64,000 bases of DNA from an uncultured Clostridia bacterium (GTDB taxonomy: Bacteria; Bacillota; Clostridia; Christensenellales; Borkfalkiaceae), in NCBI GenBank assembly GCA_944341075.1, contig CALVLV010000005.1, positions 1 through 64,000 on the forward strand, read 5' to 3'. The number at the start of each line of letters is the position of its first letter. Positions within the stretch are counted from its first letter, which is position 1. Below the pieces are notes generated by a model, which searched no databases, had not been told where the DNA came from, and saw nothing but the letters and a program-made list of their open reading frames with translations. The translations under genes and the position numbers were made by a program. Shown one piece after another: positions 26,182-36,317 of this stretch.

Positions 26182-26255
26182 TTGTTATTTGCCGCGCGAA
26201 ATGGTATAATTGATTTGATACGACAATGTGATGCGGGGGCAACCGTTCGTTGCCC
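26182..26255 (+). promoter_or_regulatory. ftsK promoter and leader hairpin
   Basis: TTGTTA (26182-26187), a 17-base spacer and TATAAT (26205-26210). The short leader contains a hairpin GGGCAAC/GTTGCCC (26237-26255) ending just before the GGAG ribosome site. Confidence 0.65.
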
Positions 26256-26271
26256 TCATGGAGCTTAAAAG

Positions 26272-29200
26272 TTGAAAAATAAAAATTCAGGAAATAAAAC
26301 TTCGTTGATCTTCACGCGCGAAACGCTCGGCATGACCATTCTGTTGTTCTGTGCCATAGTGCTTCTTTCGCTTTTCAGCGGAAGGGCGATATTTGCAGGT
26401 TTCGGCGCGGCTATATGTACGTTCATGTACGGCACTTTCGGTTACGGGTGCTTTCTTGTAATGGCGCTAGTGGCATACCCCGGCGTGTGGCTCGCCTTTG
26501 AAAAGAAATTAAAGCTCAAAGCGGTGCCCACCATACTTGCCGCGTTGACTGTATATGCATTGTTCCTGCTGTTCCATGCGGTTTCCACCCGCAACCAGCC
26601 GCTTGACGGCGGCTATATAGCATGGTGCTACAATATCGCTGCCGAAGGATTTCCCCACTACACGTTCGGCGGCGTGCTTTCGGCTATACTTGTATACCCG
26701 GTGGCGCTTGTGACCACCTATGTAGGGGCATACATAATTTTCTCAATTCTCGCCGTGCTCGGCGCCGTATATACGGTAAAGAGCATTTTCGGCATAAAGT
26801 GGAGGAGGCCTTCCGTAGCCGAAGTCGCCGCGCCCGAGGCCGAAGCCGCGCCCGCGAGCGGTGACGATTATCAGACTGCATACGCTGTGCAGCCCGAACA
26901 GCATAACGGTTCGGCATATGCTGACGCTGTGTATGCGCAGCCTGCATATCAGCAACCCGTGCAGCAGCAGTATGCCGCTCAGCCTGTACAGGAGCAGTAT
27001 GCATACGGGCAGCAGCCCCCTTACGGTTACGCGCCCGCGCAACAGCCGGCCGCACAGCCCGTTCAGCCGCAGACTTACTTTACCACTCAGCACATGGCTC
27101 CCGACCAACACGTGCAGGAGAGCGACTCAGATAAATTCTCTCCCGAAAAGCTGGGCAGGAGAATACTTTTCGATAACGACGAATTTGCCGCCGAAAGCTA
27201 CAGGCGCAACGGCATCTTCGACGAAAATTCCTATTTCAATCACCCCATAAACAACAGCGGCGACTATATGCGCGGCTTTTCGGACGGAAAGCCCAAGAGT
27301 TCGCAGCCTAAAACTTCCGTTACTTATTCGGAAGCTTACAGCGAAAGCGTGGAAAAAGCGCCTTCGCAGCCTCTCGGCGGAATGTTGTACGGCGATGCGC
27401 CCGCACAGAAACTTTCAGACGATGCGTGCAGTTATTCCGCGGAGGAAAAGTCTTCTTATACCGCGCCTTCGGCAAGTGACTGGACAGACTCTTCTGCGGG
27501 TTCGTTCGGATCGCCTTCATCTGGCAGCGATGACTATCGCGCCGCAGCCGAAAGCCCTTCGTTCCCGGGCTTCGGCAACGATGCCGATAATCGTGAAGAG
27601 GTGGATTTCGGCGCGCCCGAAACGGAGATTGACGGCAGGGATGAGTTGTCTTCCGATACGCGCGGCTTAGAGGTGACCCCCGATTTCGGATATCGCGGCG
27701 CAGACTTTTCAGGCAGTCGCGATATGGACAGGCAGACGCCTTCTTCGTTCGAATCGCGCAGGTTGGACGGCGCTCTGTTCGGAACGCCCGATCAGCCTTC
27801 ACGCAGTGAAGATCCGGGACTTCGCTCCGATAATTTATCTCGCAGGGAAACTTCTTCCGACTATTTCGGTTCGTCCGACCTCGGGGTTTCGCGCCGCGGG
27901 GGCGAACAGCCTTCTTCGCCGCAGAGCGACCGCTCGGACGCAATTCCCGAGCGCGGACTGCCCGAGCGCGGGGAAGACCGCCGCATAGCAGGCTTTGGCG
28001 AAAGTCCGCTCAGGTCTTCACAGCCTGCAGAAAAGCCGGAAGACGGCGTTCCAGATATTTCGGCAATATTCTCATCTTCCAATCCCAGGTTCGGAGAGGG
28101 AAGGGTAGAGCCCGATATTTCAAGACTTACTTCGGGAAGGGACAGAAGCAACGCCAACCTGTTCGATGACGACCAGCCTGATGGCAGAAGGCCCGTTCTG
28201 CGTGGCGACGGGAGTATTCCGCAGACTCCCGAACAGCCCATAACGCGCGCTTCCTCGGAAGAAGAAAAGCCTTCGGATGGCCGCGAGATCGCTGCGCCCG
28301 GACAGCCTGTAACGCGCACTCCTTCGGAATTGCCTTCGCAGTCTTCCCGCACGGAGCCTTTTGTTGGCGCTTCTGAAAATGTGCCTTCCGGGGCCGTCCC
28401 GTCTGTTCCTTCGCGCACAGAGTCTTCGCAGCCTACCGCACAGGCGCCCGCGCCCGAAAAACAGGAGAGCAAGCCGCACGTGTGGAAGAGATACGTTCCG
28501 CCCACGCTCGACCTGCTTGAAGATTACCCTGAAAATACGGGCGACGATACCGCGGAAATCGAAGTCAGCAAGCGCATAATAACAGATACTCTGCGCAGTT
28601 TCAAGGTAGACTGCGAGGTAATGGACGTAATAGTTGCGCCCGCGCTCACGCGATACGATATCGCCATACTCGATAAAACCAGCATAAAGCCGGCGCTGCT
28701 CAAATATAAAGAGTCGATTGCAATGGCCCTGAGAAAGGAGAACGTAAACGCCTACCTCAACTTCAAAAAGGGCGCTCTCTCTGTAGAGGTGCCCAACTCC
28801 AAGAATGCAAAGGTGGGGCTCAAGGGCATGATGCTTTCGCCTGCGTTCACGCTGGCAAAGCCCAAGTCGCTCACATTTGCTCTCGGCAAAAATCTCGATG
28901 GCGCATGCGTGTGCCCCGATATAGCCAAAATGCCCCATCTGCTGGTTGCAGGTACTTCGGGCAGCGGTAAGTCGGTATGCCTCAACTCTCTGCTCGTCAG
29001 CCTGCTCTACAAGTACGGCCCCGAAGATCTGAGGCTCATTCTCGTAGACCCCAAGCAGGTGGAATTTATAAGTTACGACCGCCTTCCCCATCTGATGATA
29101 AACGAAATAATCATCGACATAGACAAGGCTATAAAGGCGCTCAACTGGGCAATAAAGGAGATGGAGCGCAGGTTCACACTGTTTAAGGACATGTCTGAAT

Positions 29201-29991
29201 CGGGCGCAGGGGCAAGGGACGGCGCCAAGATAGCCACCAAGGAGATAGACGAGTTCAACGCCCACCGCGCCGACAACGTGGAAAAACTACCCAGGATAGT
29301 TATAGTGCTGGACGAGTTCGGCGACCTTATGCTTCAGGCAAAGAAGGATATAGAGGGGCGTATAATCAAGCTTGTTCAGAAGGGCCGCGCGGCGGGCATA
29401 CACCTTATACTTGCAACGCAGCGCCCCTCGGTAGATTGCATAACAGGCCTTATCAAGTCCAACCTTGCCGCACGCATCGGCTTCAAAGTCGGCTCTATGG
29501 GCGACTCCATGACGATATTCGACAGGGGCGGCGCAGAAAAGCTGCTCGGCAGCGGCGATATGTATTACCGCGCCCCCGAACGGCCCGATCCCCTTCAGCG
29601 CATACAGGGCTGCTTTATAGACGGCATCGAGGTGCAGAGGGTCACCGAGTACATAAAGGAGCACAACGAATCTTACTTCGATCAGAGCGTTTCGGACTTT
29701 ATAAACAGGGTGGAGGAGCCTGAAGCCGCCGCCGAACCTTCTTCCGAAGGCGGAGACGACACCAAGATAGACGACACCTTTATAAAGGCGCTCAAGTATT
29801 GCGTATTCTCCAACGCGGCATCCGTATCTATGATACAGCGCCGCTTCCCCATAGGCTACATAAAGGCCTGCAAGATAGTGGACTGGATGGAGAATATGAA
29901 CTATATTACCAAGTCTGAAGGTTCAAAACCCAGAAAGGTTTTGCTTTCGCAGGAAGAATTCTTCAACACCTACGGTGACGTGGATGATTGA
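26272..29991 (+). CDS. ftsK: DNA translocase FtsK/SpoIIIE with very long disordered linker
   Basis: Membrane-anchored double-stranded DNA pump, 1239 residues, acting at the septum. About four membrane helices occupy residues 18-170. A linker of some 550 residues follows: first P/Q/Y-rich (about 200-275, QPAYQQPVQQQYAAQP), then rich in Ser, Glu, Asp and Arg (about 290-735). The motor begins near 740 (WKRYVPPTLDLLEDYP), with Walker A GTSGSGKS (894-901), Walker B RIVIVLDEFGDLM and RPSVDCITGLIKSN. The C-terminal gamma winged helix (about 1165-1235, SVSMIQRRFPIGYIKA) should read KOPS sites. The start is TTG with GGAG upstream. The usual length is 750-900 residues. Its end overlaps rimO. Confidence 0.95.
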   Translation: MKNKNSGNKTSLIFTRETLGMTILLFCAIVLLSLFSGRAIFAGFGAAICTFMYGTFGYGCFLVMALVAYPGVWLAFEKKLKLKAVPTILAALTVYALFLLFHAVSTRNQPLDGGYIAWCYNIAAEGFPHYTFGGVLSAILVYPVALVTTYVGAYIIFSILAVLGAVYTVKSIFGIKWRRPSVAEVAAPEAEAAPASGDDYQTAYAVQPEQHNGSAYADAVYAQPAYQQPVQQQYAAQPVQEQYAYGQQPPYGYAPAQQPAAQPVQPQTYFTTQHMAPDQHVQESDSDKFSPEKLGRRILFDNDEFAAESYRRNGIFDENSYFNHPINNSGDYMRGFSDGKPKSSQPKTSVTYSEAYSESVEKAPSQPLGGMLYGDAPAQKLSDDACSYSAEEKSSYTAPSASDWTDSSAGSFGSPSSGSDDYRAAAESPSFPGFGNDADNREEVDFGAPETEIDGRDELSSDTRGLEVTPDFGYRGADFSGSRDMDRQTPSSFESRRLDGALFGTPDQPSRSEDPGLRSDNLSRRETSSDYFGSSDLGVSRRGGEQPSSPQSDRSDAIPERGLPERGEDRRIAGFGESPLRSSQPAEKPEDGVPDISAIFSSSNPRFGEGRVEPDISRLTSGRDRSNANLFDDDQPDGRRPVLRGDGSIPQTPEQPITRASSEEEKPSDGREIAAPGQPVTRTPSELPSQSSRTEPFVGASENVPSGAVPSVPSRTESSQPTAQAPAPEKQESKPHVWKRYVPPTLDLLEDYPENTGDDTAEIEVSKRIITDTLRSFKVDCEVMDVIVAPALTRYDIAILDKTSIKPALLKYKESIAMALRKENVNAYLNFKKGALSVEVPNSKNAKVGLKGMMLSPAFTLAKPKSLTFALGKNLDGACVCPDIAKMPHLLVAGTSGSGKSVCLNSLLVSLLYKYGPEDLRLILVDPKQVEFISYDRLPHLMINEIIIDIDKAIKALNWAIKEMERRFTLFKDMSESGAGARDGAKIATKEIDEFNAHRADNVEKLPRIVIVLDEFGDLMLQAKKDIEGRIIKLVQKGRAAGIHLILATQRPSVDCITGLIKSNLAARIGFKVGSMGDSMTIFDRGGAEKLLGSGDMYYRAPERPDPLQRIQGCFIDGIEVQRVTEYIKEHNESYFDQSVSDFINRVEEPEAAAEPSSEGGDDTKIDDTFIKALKYCVFSNAASVSMIQRRFPIGYIKACKIVDWMENMNYITKSEGSKPRKVLLSQEEFFNTYGDVDD

Positions 29992-31318
29992 TTTTACGCA
30001 AAAGAAGTTCGGGCTTATTTCGCTCGGGTGCGACAAAAACAGGGTGGATGCCGAAAAGTTGCTCTCGCGCATAGAGGAGCGCGGCTGCACCATAACAAAC
30101 GACATAGATCAGGCCAATGTGCTGATCGTAAATACATGCTCCTTCCTTGAAGCTTCCAGGAGGGAGGCGATAGAAACTATAATCGACTGTGCGGCAAACC
30201 GTGGCGGCAATCTTGAAAAGATAGTTGTCACGGGGTGCCTTCCGCAGAAGTTTATAGACGAGGTATATCCCGCCCTGACCGAAGCCGACGTGTTTTTGGG
30301 CACGTATGACTATGAACTGTTCTTCGAGGCGCTTGAAAAGGCGTATGCCGATGGCAGAAGCAACATGACGGGCATGGGCAAAGACGCGTTTTACGGCGGC
30401 AGGGTGGTCACCACGCCGCTGCATTATGCCTACCTTAAAATTGCCGACGGCTGCAGCAACTGCTGCACGTACTGCCTGATACCCAAAATACGCGGCAGCT
30501 ATTTCAGCTATCCCATGGAAAAGCTGGTGGAGGAGGCAGAGGGGCTGGGCGAACTTTCAGAGCTGATACTCGTTGCGCAGGACGTTACAAGGTACGGCAT
30601 TGACCTTTACGGCAAAAAGTCGCTGTGCGAACTTGTCCGCAGGCTGACGGCGCTTGAAAATATCGCCTCGGTGCGGCTGCTGTATTGCTACCCCGAGATG
30701 ATAGACGACGAGCTGATCGCCGAAGTGAGGGATAACCCCAAGGTGGTCAAGTATCTCGATATCCCCTTCCAGCACAGCGAGGACAGGGTGCTCAAACTCA
30801 TGAACAGGCGCGGCACCCGTGCGGGCTACCTTGCGCTGATAGAAAAGTTGCGCAATAATATTCCGGGCATAGCCATACGCTCTACCTTTATATGCGGCTT
30901 TCCCACCGAAACGGAGGAGGAGAGCGCCGCCCTCGGCAGTTTTTTAAAGCAGGCAAAGCTTGACAACTGCGGCTTTTTTGCGTACTCGCGCGAAAAAGGC
31001 ACGTTTGCATACTCCATGAAGGGTCAGGTGCCTGCGGCGGAAAAGCGCAGGCGCGTTAAAAACATGTATGCCATACAGCGCGGCATATCGCTTGAAAAGA
31101 TGCGCTCTTACGCGGGCAAAAAACTGCGCGTGCTGTGCGACGGCATATCTGAAGAAAACGGCTGCTTTACCGGCAGGGCGTATTTTTCTGCGCCCGATAT
31201 AGACGGCGAAGTGCTTTTCAACGCCTACGAAGCAGAGCAGGGAAAATTTTACGATATATACATAGAGGACTTTGACGAATACAACCTCTATGGCAGAACG
31301 GAGGATTTTGAAAGGTGA
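29984..31318 (+). CDS. rimO: ribosomal protein S12 methylthiotransferase
   Basis: Radical SAM enzyme, 444 residues, that adds a methylthio group to an aspartate of ribosomal protein S12. An N-terminal UPF0004 domain (FGLISLGCDKNRVDAEKLL, VNTCSFLEASR, VTGCLPQ) carries three cysteines for one 4Fe-4S cluster. The radical SAM core has CSNCCTYC in DGCSNCCTYCLIPKIRG (about 151-167), and a TRAM-like C-terminus follows. RIPFQHS-type LDIPFQHSEDRVLKLM and GCDKN favour RimO over MiaB; MiaB is present separately at 59 kb. ATG at 29984 is preferred, with GTG at 29975 as the alternative. It overlaps ftsK by eight bases and pgsA by four. Confidence 0.94.
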   Translation: MIDFTQKKFGLISLGCDKNRVDAEKLLSRIEERGCTITNDIDQANVLIVNTCSFLEASRREAIETIIDCAANRGGNLEKIVVTGCLPQKFIDEVYPALTEADVFLGTYDYELFFEALEKAYADGRSNMTGMGKDAFYGGRVVTTPLHYAYLKIADGCSNCCTYCLIPKIRGSYFSYPMEKLVEEAEGLGELSELILVAQDVTRYGIDLYGKKSLCELVRRLTALENIASVRLLYCYPEMIDDELIAEVRDNPKVVKYLDIPFQHSEDRVLKLMNRRGTRAGYLALIEKLRNNIPGIAIRSTFICGFPTETEEESAALGSFLKQAKLDNCGFFAYSREKGTFAYSMKGQVPAAEKRRRVKNMYAIQRGISLEKMRSYAGKKLRVLCDGISEENGCFTGRAYFSAPDIDGEVLFNAYEAEQGKFYDIYIEDFDEYNLYGRTEDFER

Positions 31319-32061
31319 ACCGGGACGAACTTAACAGCGTTCAGAAAGACGGGGAGAGCGCGGAAGAAAGCGCGGCCGCAACGGGCGCCGCAGATCGCGC
31401 GGGAAAGGCAGACGGGGAGTTTGCTAACGACAAGTTTTATAAATTTGCCAGGGGAAAGGGCATTTTAAACCTGCCCAACAAACTTACGATAAGCCGCATG
31501 GTAATGATACCCGTGTTCGTGCTGTTCTTTTATCTCAACTTCACGGCGCACTATTTTGTTGCGCTCGTCGTGTTTGCCGTCGCCTCATTAACCGACCTTT
31601 TCGACGGCAAAATAGCACGCAAATACAAGCTTGTCACCAATCTGGGAAAATTCCTCGACCCCATTGCGGATAAAGTGCTTGTGTCTACCGCGTTCATACT
31701 TCTTCTCACAACTCCGCAGGTATTTTCGCTCAACTTGGGCGGCTGGGCGGTCATAGTTGCAGGGTGTGGCGTGGCGCTGATACTTGCGCGCGAACTTATC
31801 ATAAGCGGATTCCGCATGGTGGCGGCGTCTGCGGGCGAAGTTATAGCAGCCGATATGTTCGGCAAATATAAGACTGTATTTCAGGACGCCGCTATTGTAG
31901 TTCTCCTTGTAAGCGCAGGCATAAACGAGCTTGCTGCGGCAAGCCTGGGCGCGCAGATAGTAAACTATGTCGGCCTTGTGCTGTTTGCGGCCTCTATAGT
32001 TCTTACGGTGCTTTCGGGCATAAATTACATCGTTAAAAATATCGGCATACTCAAAAAGTAA
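31315..32061 (+). CDS. pgsA: CDP-diacylglycerol--glycerol-3-phosphate 3-phosphatidyltransferase
   Basis: Membrane enzyme, 248 residues, that makes phosphatidylglycerol phosphate. The CDP-alcohol phosphotransferase motif is complete: DLFDGKIARKYKLVTN followed by LGKFLDPIADK (about residues 88-114). About five membrane helices are seen. An extra hydrophilic N-terminus of about 50 Ala/Glu/Gly-rich residues precedes the core (LNLPNKLTISRM). The start is GTG overlapping the rimO stop, with GGAGG about ten bases upstream. It belongs to the ftsK-rimO-pgsA-cinA-recA block. Confidence 0.94.
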   Translation: MNRDELNSVQKDGESAEESAAATGAADRAGKADGEFANDKFYKFARGKGILNLPNKLTISRMVMIPVFVLFFYLNFTAHYFVALVVFAVASLTDLFDGKIARKYKLVTNLGKFLDPIADKVLVSTAFILLLTTPQVFSLNLGGWAVIVAGCGVALILARELIISGFRMVAASAGEVIAADMFGKYKTVFQDAAIVVLLVSAGINELAAASLGAQIVNYVGLVLFAASIVLTVLSGINYIVKNIGILKK

Positions 32062-32065
32062 AGCA

Positions 32066-33133
32066 ATGAGTAACTGTCTTGTAGTTTTAAAAAATAAAAA
32101 GATACTCTCTGAAAATTGTGAATATTTTGCCTGTCTCAAGGCGTTTGCCTCCGAGGGACTGTATTTTGACAAGACGGCAGTCATCGGCTATGACTGCTCC
32201 AGGGATATAGCCGCGCAGCTTAAGGACTGCCGCGAAAATTATTCAAACAGCGTAGTGCTGTGTCCGCGCTCTATGGAGGGGGCCTTGAAGGAATACCTCC
32301 AGCCGCTGTACGGCGCCACGTTCGATACGGGCGGAGCCATAGAAGGGGCTGCCTCTGTGTATATCATCTTTGACGGCGACGCGCAGCAAAGGCTTGCCGC
32401 CGTTGCGCACAGAATAAGCGTAAGGCAGGGCAAACGGTACGGCAAGTCGTATATAAAAACGGTCAGTGCGCCGCGCTCTGCCGTTCTTAAGGCCGTTGAA
32501 AACGCAAAAAAGATCAATCCAGCCCTTGAGTGCAACATCTACGAAAGCTTTGGCGACTGTACCATAGAGGTGGTATATTCCGAAAGCGATACCAAGATGC
32601 AGGTGGACGAGGTAGTCCGCACATTCGTGACCGAGCTCGACGATTATATCTATGCGCTTGAAGATATTTCGCTTGCGCAGCGGCTGTTCCAGCTTTTAAA
32701 GCTCAGGCGGATGAAAATTTCGTGCGCGGAATCGTTTACGGGCGGCGGCGTAGGGCAGCGGCTGGTTGAAGTTCCGGGCATAAGCGAAGTCTACTTTGAA
32801 GGGCTGAACACCTACTCGAACGAGGCAAAGATAGCGCGCCTGGGTGTGGACGAAATGACGATAAAGTCTACGGGCGCCGTATCAGCCGAAACGGCTTTCG
32901 AGATGGCGGAGGGGCTTATAAAGCAGGGCAACTGCGACGTGAGCATTGCCACAACGGGAATAGCGGGGCCCAAATCTGACAACACCCGCAAACCGGTGGG
33001 GCTGTGTTATATAGCCATCGGCCTTAAGGAGGGCGTTTCCGTCTATAAGTTCAACCTTGCGGGCGACAGAAGGAATATAACAAATACCGCAATAAACCTT
33101 GCGCTCTTCCTTGCGTATAAGCGCATAAAATAG
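32066..33133 (+). CDS. cinA: CinA-family protein with reduced N-terminal region and PncC-type amidase domain
   Basis: The 355-residue protein carries a clear C-terminal CinA/PncC domain (about 205-352): KISCAESFTGGGVGQRLVEV, YSNEAKIARLGV, TGIAGPKSDNTRKPVG. PncC domains deamidate nicotinamide mononucleotide in the pyridine nucleotide cycle. The N-terminal 200 residues stand where full-length CinA (about 410 residues) has its MoCF-like ADP-ribose pyrophosphatase part, but I cannot see the MoCF motifs. A KH-like segment (about 130-190) may remain. Position between pgsA and recA is the classic one. The N-terminal activity is probably lost or changed. Confidence 0.85.
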   Translation: MSNCLVVLKNKKILSENCEYFACLKAFASEGLYFDKTAVIGYDCSRDIAAQLKDCRENYSNSVVLCPRSMEGALKEYLQPLYGATFDTGGAIEGAASVYIIFDGDAQQRLAAVAHRISVRQGKRYGKSYIKTVSAPRSAVLKAVENAKKINPALECNIYESFGDCTIEVVYSESDTKMQVDEVVRTFVTELDDYIYALEDISLAQRLFQLLKLRRMKISCAESFTGGGVGQRLVEVPGISEVYFEGLNTYSNEAKIARLGVDEMTIKSTGAVSAETAFEMAEGLIKQGNCDVSIATTGIAGPKSDNTRKPVGLCYIAIGLKEGVSVYKFNLAGDRRNITNTAINLALFLAYKRIK

Positions 33134-33173
33134 CGTGTGAAAATAAAGTAAAAAACCTTTACAGGAGAATATA

Positions 33174-34181
33174 ATGAACGAAGAAAAACTCAAAGCGCTC
33201 AACTCTACCGTTGCAATGATAGAAAAGCAGTACGGTAAGGGCGCCATCATGAAGCTTGGCGACGCGTCTGTCAATACCGATCTTGAAGTAATTCCCACGG
33301 GCTGCCTTTCGCTCGACCTCGCGCTCGGCGTGGGCGGCGTGCCCCGCGGCAGGATAATGGAGATATACGGCCCCGAATCTTCGGGCAAGACTACCGTAGC
33401 CCTGCACATAATTGCCGAGGCGCAGCGCCTTGGCGGCGTAGCGGCATTTATAGACGCCGAGCACGCGCTCGACGCCGTGTATGCAAAGAACCTGGGCGTA
33501 AATACAGACGAGCTGTACATCTCTCAGCCAGATACGGGCGAGCAGGCGCTGGATATCTGTGAATCGCTCGTGCGCTCGAGCGCCGTTGACGTAATAGTTG
33601 TCGACTCTGTCGCCGCGCTCACTCCCAAGGCGGAGATAGAGGGCGATATGGGCGACTCGCACGTTGGCCTGCTTGCCCGCCTCATGTCGCAGGCATTGCG
33701 CAAGCTTACGGCGATAACAAGCCGCTCCAAAACGTGCGTCATCTTCATCAACCAGCTGCGCGAAAAGGTGGGCGTCATGTTCGGCAACCCCGAAACTACC
33801 CCCGGCGGCAGGGCGCTTAAGTACTTTGCCTCTGTAAGACTTGACATAAGAAAGGCCGACAGCCTGAAGGACGGCGACGGCATAATAGGTAATCGCACGA
33901 AGTGCAAGGTGGTCAAGAATAAGGTCGCACCTCCCTTCCGTGTAGCCGAATTCGATATCATCTACGGCAAGGGCATCTCGCAGGAGGGCTGCCTTATAGA
34001 CCTGGGCGTGGAGTTCGGCGTGCTTAAAAAGAGCGGCGCATGGTTCAGCTACAAGGACGAAAAGGTTGCGCAGGGCAGAGAGAAGATGCGCGATTACCTT
34101 GTGAACAATCCCGAGGCAAGGGCGGAGATAGAGGCCGCCATACGCGAAGAATATAAACTCATCCAGGAGAAGAAGGCGTGA
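33174..34181 (+). CDS. recA: recombinase RecA
   Basis: Homologous recombination and SOS protein, 335 residues. Walker A is GPESSGKTT (about 66-74); other marks are [45 protein letters not shown] and the L2 region [19 protein letters not shown]. The C-terminus ends [10 protein letters not shown] and lacks a long acidic tail. AGGAG precedes the ATG. No LexA-type box is recognised in the 40-base gap upstream. The stop overlaps the nadE start, as GTGA. Confidence 0.98.
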   Translation: MNEEKLKALNSTVAMIEKQYGKGAIMKLGDASVNTDLEVIPTGCLSLDLALGVGGVPRGRIMEIYGPESSGKTTVALHIIAEAQRLGGVAAFIDAEHALDAVYAKNLGVNTDELYISQPDTGEQALDICESLVRSSAVDVIVVDSVAALTPKAEIEGDMGDSHVGLLARLMSQALRKLTAITSRSKTCVIFINQLREKVGVMFGNPETTPGGRALKYFASVRLDIRKADSLKDGDGIIGNRTKCKVVKNKVAPPFRVAEFDIIYGKGISQEGCLIDLGVEFGVLKKSGAWFSYKDEKVAQGREKMRDYLVNNPEARAEIEAAIREEYKLIQEKKA

Positions 34182-36097
34182 ACCGTTACGGCTTTGTAAG
34201 GGTGTGCGCGGCCACCCCCGAAATAAGGGTCGCCGACGTAGATTTCAACGTAAAAAATATACTTTCCGCTGCAAATAAGGCGGCTGAAAAGGGCGCGCAG
34301 GTAATCGTGTTCCCCGAACTTTGCATAACGGGGTACACATGCGGTGACCTGTTCAATCAGCGTGCCCTTATCAAAGCTGTTGAAGACGCCATAGAATATC
34401 TGGCAAAAAAACTGCCCGAAGGCCCGCTCATCTTTGTGGGTGCGCCCGTAGAGGTGTACGGCAGGCTTTATAACTGCGCCGTAGTATATAACGGGGGGGA
34501 GATACAGGCGTTCATTCCCAAAAAGCATATACCTAACTACGGTGAATTTTACGAACAGCGCCACTTTTGTACGTGCGAAAAAATGGGGCGCAATTATGTT
34601 GAATCGTGGCGCGGTAAAACATATTATTTTACCGATAACGTCGTGTTTTACGATGCGGATATGCCCCGACTTACTGTATCTGCCGAAATTTGCGAAGACC
34701 TGTGGGTGCCCGATCCGCCCTCCGTGCACCAGGCGCTTGCGGGGGCAAATATCATAGTAAACCTTTCGTGCAGCGACGAGATAGCGGGAAAGGCGGAATA
34801 CAGAAGAAATCTCGTTAAAATGCAGTCGGCAAAGCTGATGTGCGGCTATGTGTACTGCGACGCAGGCGACGGCGAAAGCACTACCGACATGGTATTTGCA
34901 GGGCACAACCTCATCTGCGAAAACGGCTCGGTGCTCGCCGAGAGCAAGCTGTTTGAAAACGGCCTTCTGTTCGCAGATATCGACGTTGACAAGCTCGACG
35001 GCGAGAGGAAGAGGTGCGCGAGCGCCTTTTACGAGGGCTATAAAAACAACGATGCCGCATTTATAAACGTGAATATATGCGGGTGCAAAGGCGAAACTGA
35101 AAGGACTTTTGAAAAGTATCCGTTTGTTCCCAAAGACGGCGCACGACTTGCGGGGCGCACCGAACTTATTTTAAACCTGCAGACTATGGGCCTTGTAAAA
35201 AGGCTTAAGCATACAAATGCAAAAACGGCAGTCTTAGGCATATCGGGCGGGCTTGATTCCGCCCTTGCGCTGCTTGTCACCTGCCGTGCTTTTAAAAAGC
35301 TCGGCAAGGACAGCAAGGACATTATCGCCATAACCATGCCCGGCTTCGGCACTACCGGCAAGACGCTCAAAAGCTCGGTAGACCTTGCCAAAGCGCTGGG
35401 CGTCACGCTGAGAAAGACCGACATAACGGCAAGCGTTTCAAAGCACTTTGAAGACATTGGCCACGACCCCGGCGTGCTTGACGTCACTTACGAGAACGCC
35501 CAGGCACGCATGCGCACCATGATACTCATGGATACTGCCAACAAGACGGGCGGCCTTGTGATAGGTACGGGCGATTTAAGCGAGCTTGCGCTGGGCTGGG
35601 CTACCTACAACGGCGACCACATGTCTATGTACGCGGTAAATTCCGGCGTGCCCAAAACGCTTGTAAAGCATCTTATAAAGTTTGAAGCCGACAGGCTGGG
35701 AGGCGATGCGGGCAAGACGCTTGAAGTAATCCTTTCCACAGAGATCAGCCCCGAGCTGCTCCCTCCGGATAAATCTGGCGAGATCGCCCAGAAGACTGAG
35801 GATATAGTCGGCCCCTATGTATTGCACGACTTTTTCCTGTACTACGCCGTGCGCTGGGGCTTCCCGCCCGAAAAGGTGCGCTATATCGCCCTCAGGACGT
35901 TTAAAGACATGTTTGCCGAAGAGACGATAGAAAAGTGGCTTAAAAACTTCTACCGCCGCTTTTTTGCGCAACAGTTCAAGCGCTCGTGCCTGCCCGACGG
36001 GGTAAAGGTGGGTACAGTAACGCTTTCACCGCGCGGTGATTGGCGCATGCCTTCGGACGCGTGTCCTGCCCTGTGGCTGAACGACCTTGAAGATTAA
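34178..36097 (+). CDS. nadE: glutamine-dependent NAD+ synthetase
   Basis: Two-domain enzyme, 639 residues, that amidates nicotinic acid adenine dinucleotide using glutamine. The N-terminal nitrilase-type glutaminase holds the triad in [14 protein letters not shown] (Glu), [13 protein letters not shown] (Lys) and [13 protein letters not shown] (Cys). The C-terminal synthetase has the PP-loop [14 protein letters not shown] (about 349-362). Length fits the family. The GTG start overlaps the recA stop; AGGAG lies just upstream. A strong terminator follows. With the CinA/PncC domain nearby, two NAD-related activities flank recA. Confidence 0.96.
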   Translation: MNRYGFVRVCAATPEIRVADVDFNVKNILSAANKAAEKGAQVIVFPELCITGYTCGDLFNQRALIKAVEDAIEYLAKKLPEGPLIFVGAPVEVYGRLYNCAVVYNGGEIQAFIPKKHIPNYGEFYEQRHFCTCEKMGRNYVESWRGKTYYFTDNVVFYDADMPRLTVSAEICEDLWVPDPPSVHQALAGANIIVNLSCSDEIAGKAEYRRNLVKMQSAKLMCGYVYCDAGDGESTTDMVFAGHNLICENGSVLAESKLFENGLLFADIDVDKLDGERKRCASAFYEGYKNNDAAFINVNICGCKGETERTFEKYPFVPKDGARLAGRTELILNLQTMGLVKRLKHTNAKTAVLGISGGLDSALALLVTCRAFKKLGKDSKDIIAITMPGFGTTGKTLKSSVDLAKALGVTLRKTDITASVSKHFEDIGHDPGVLDVTYENAQARMRTMILMDTANKTGGLVIGTGDLSELALGWATYNGDHMSMYAVNSGVPKTLVKHLIKFEADRLGGDAGKTLEVILSTEISPELLPPDKSGEIAQKTEDIVGPYVLHDFFLYYAVRWGFPPEKVRYIALRTFKDMFAEETIEKWLKNFYRRFFAQQFKRSCLPDGVKVGTVTLSPRGDWRMPSDACPALWLNDLED

Positions 36098-36105
36098 ATA
36101 ATTCT

Positions 36106-36137
36106 GCCCTTGCTTTTTAAATAAGCAAGGGCTTTTT
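36106..36137 (+). terminator. nadE terminator
   Basis: Stem GCCCTTGCTT/AAGCAAGGGC followed by TTTTT. Confidence 0.85.
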
Positions 36138-36207
36138 ACATATTTCTCGGCTGTGTTAATGGTTTTCGGGCTTATGTAAAGTATTTTTATAAAAAATTCA
36201 CTATGCG

Positions 36208-36236
36208 TTGACTTTATTCTCATTTTGTTGTAAAAT
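36208..36236 (+). promoter_or_regulatory. rny promoter
   Basis: TTGACT (36208-36213), a 17-base spacer and TAAAAT (36231-36236). The 75-base leader contains a weak CCCTGC/GCAGGG hairpin (36255-36282) before the AGGAGG site. Confidence 0.75.
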
Positions 36237-36317
36237 TAATAAGGATATTACTTACCCTGCCGATATTATGCGATTTGCAGGGTTCGGACATATTTACAAA
36301 ACAATCAGGAGGCTTAC

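Noticed and set aside
29975..31318. Calling the gene after ftsK miaB
   Set aside because: The CSNCCTYC context, the DIPFQHS block and the ftsK-pgsA neighbourhood fit RimO. A separate MiaB with CNNFCSYC is present before mutS.
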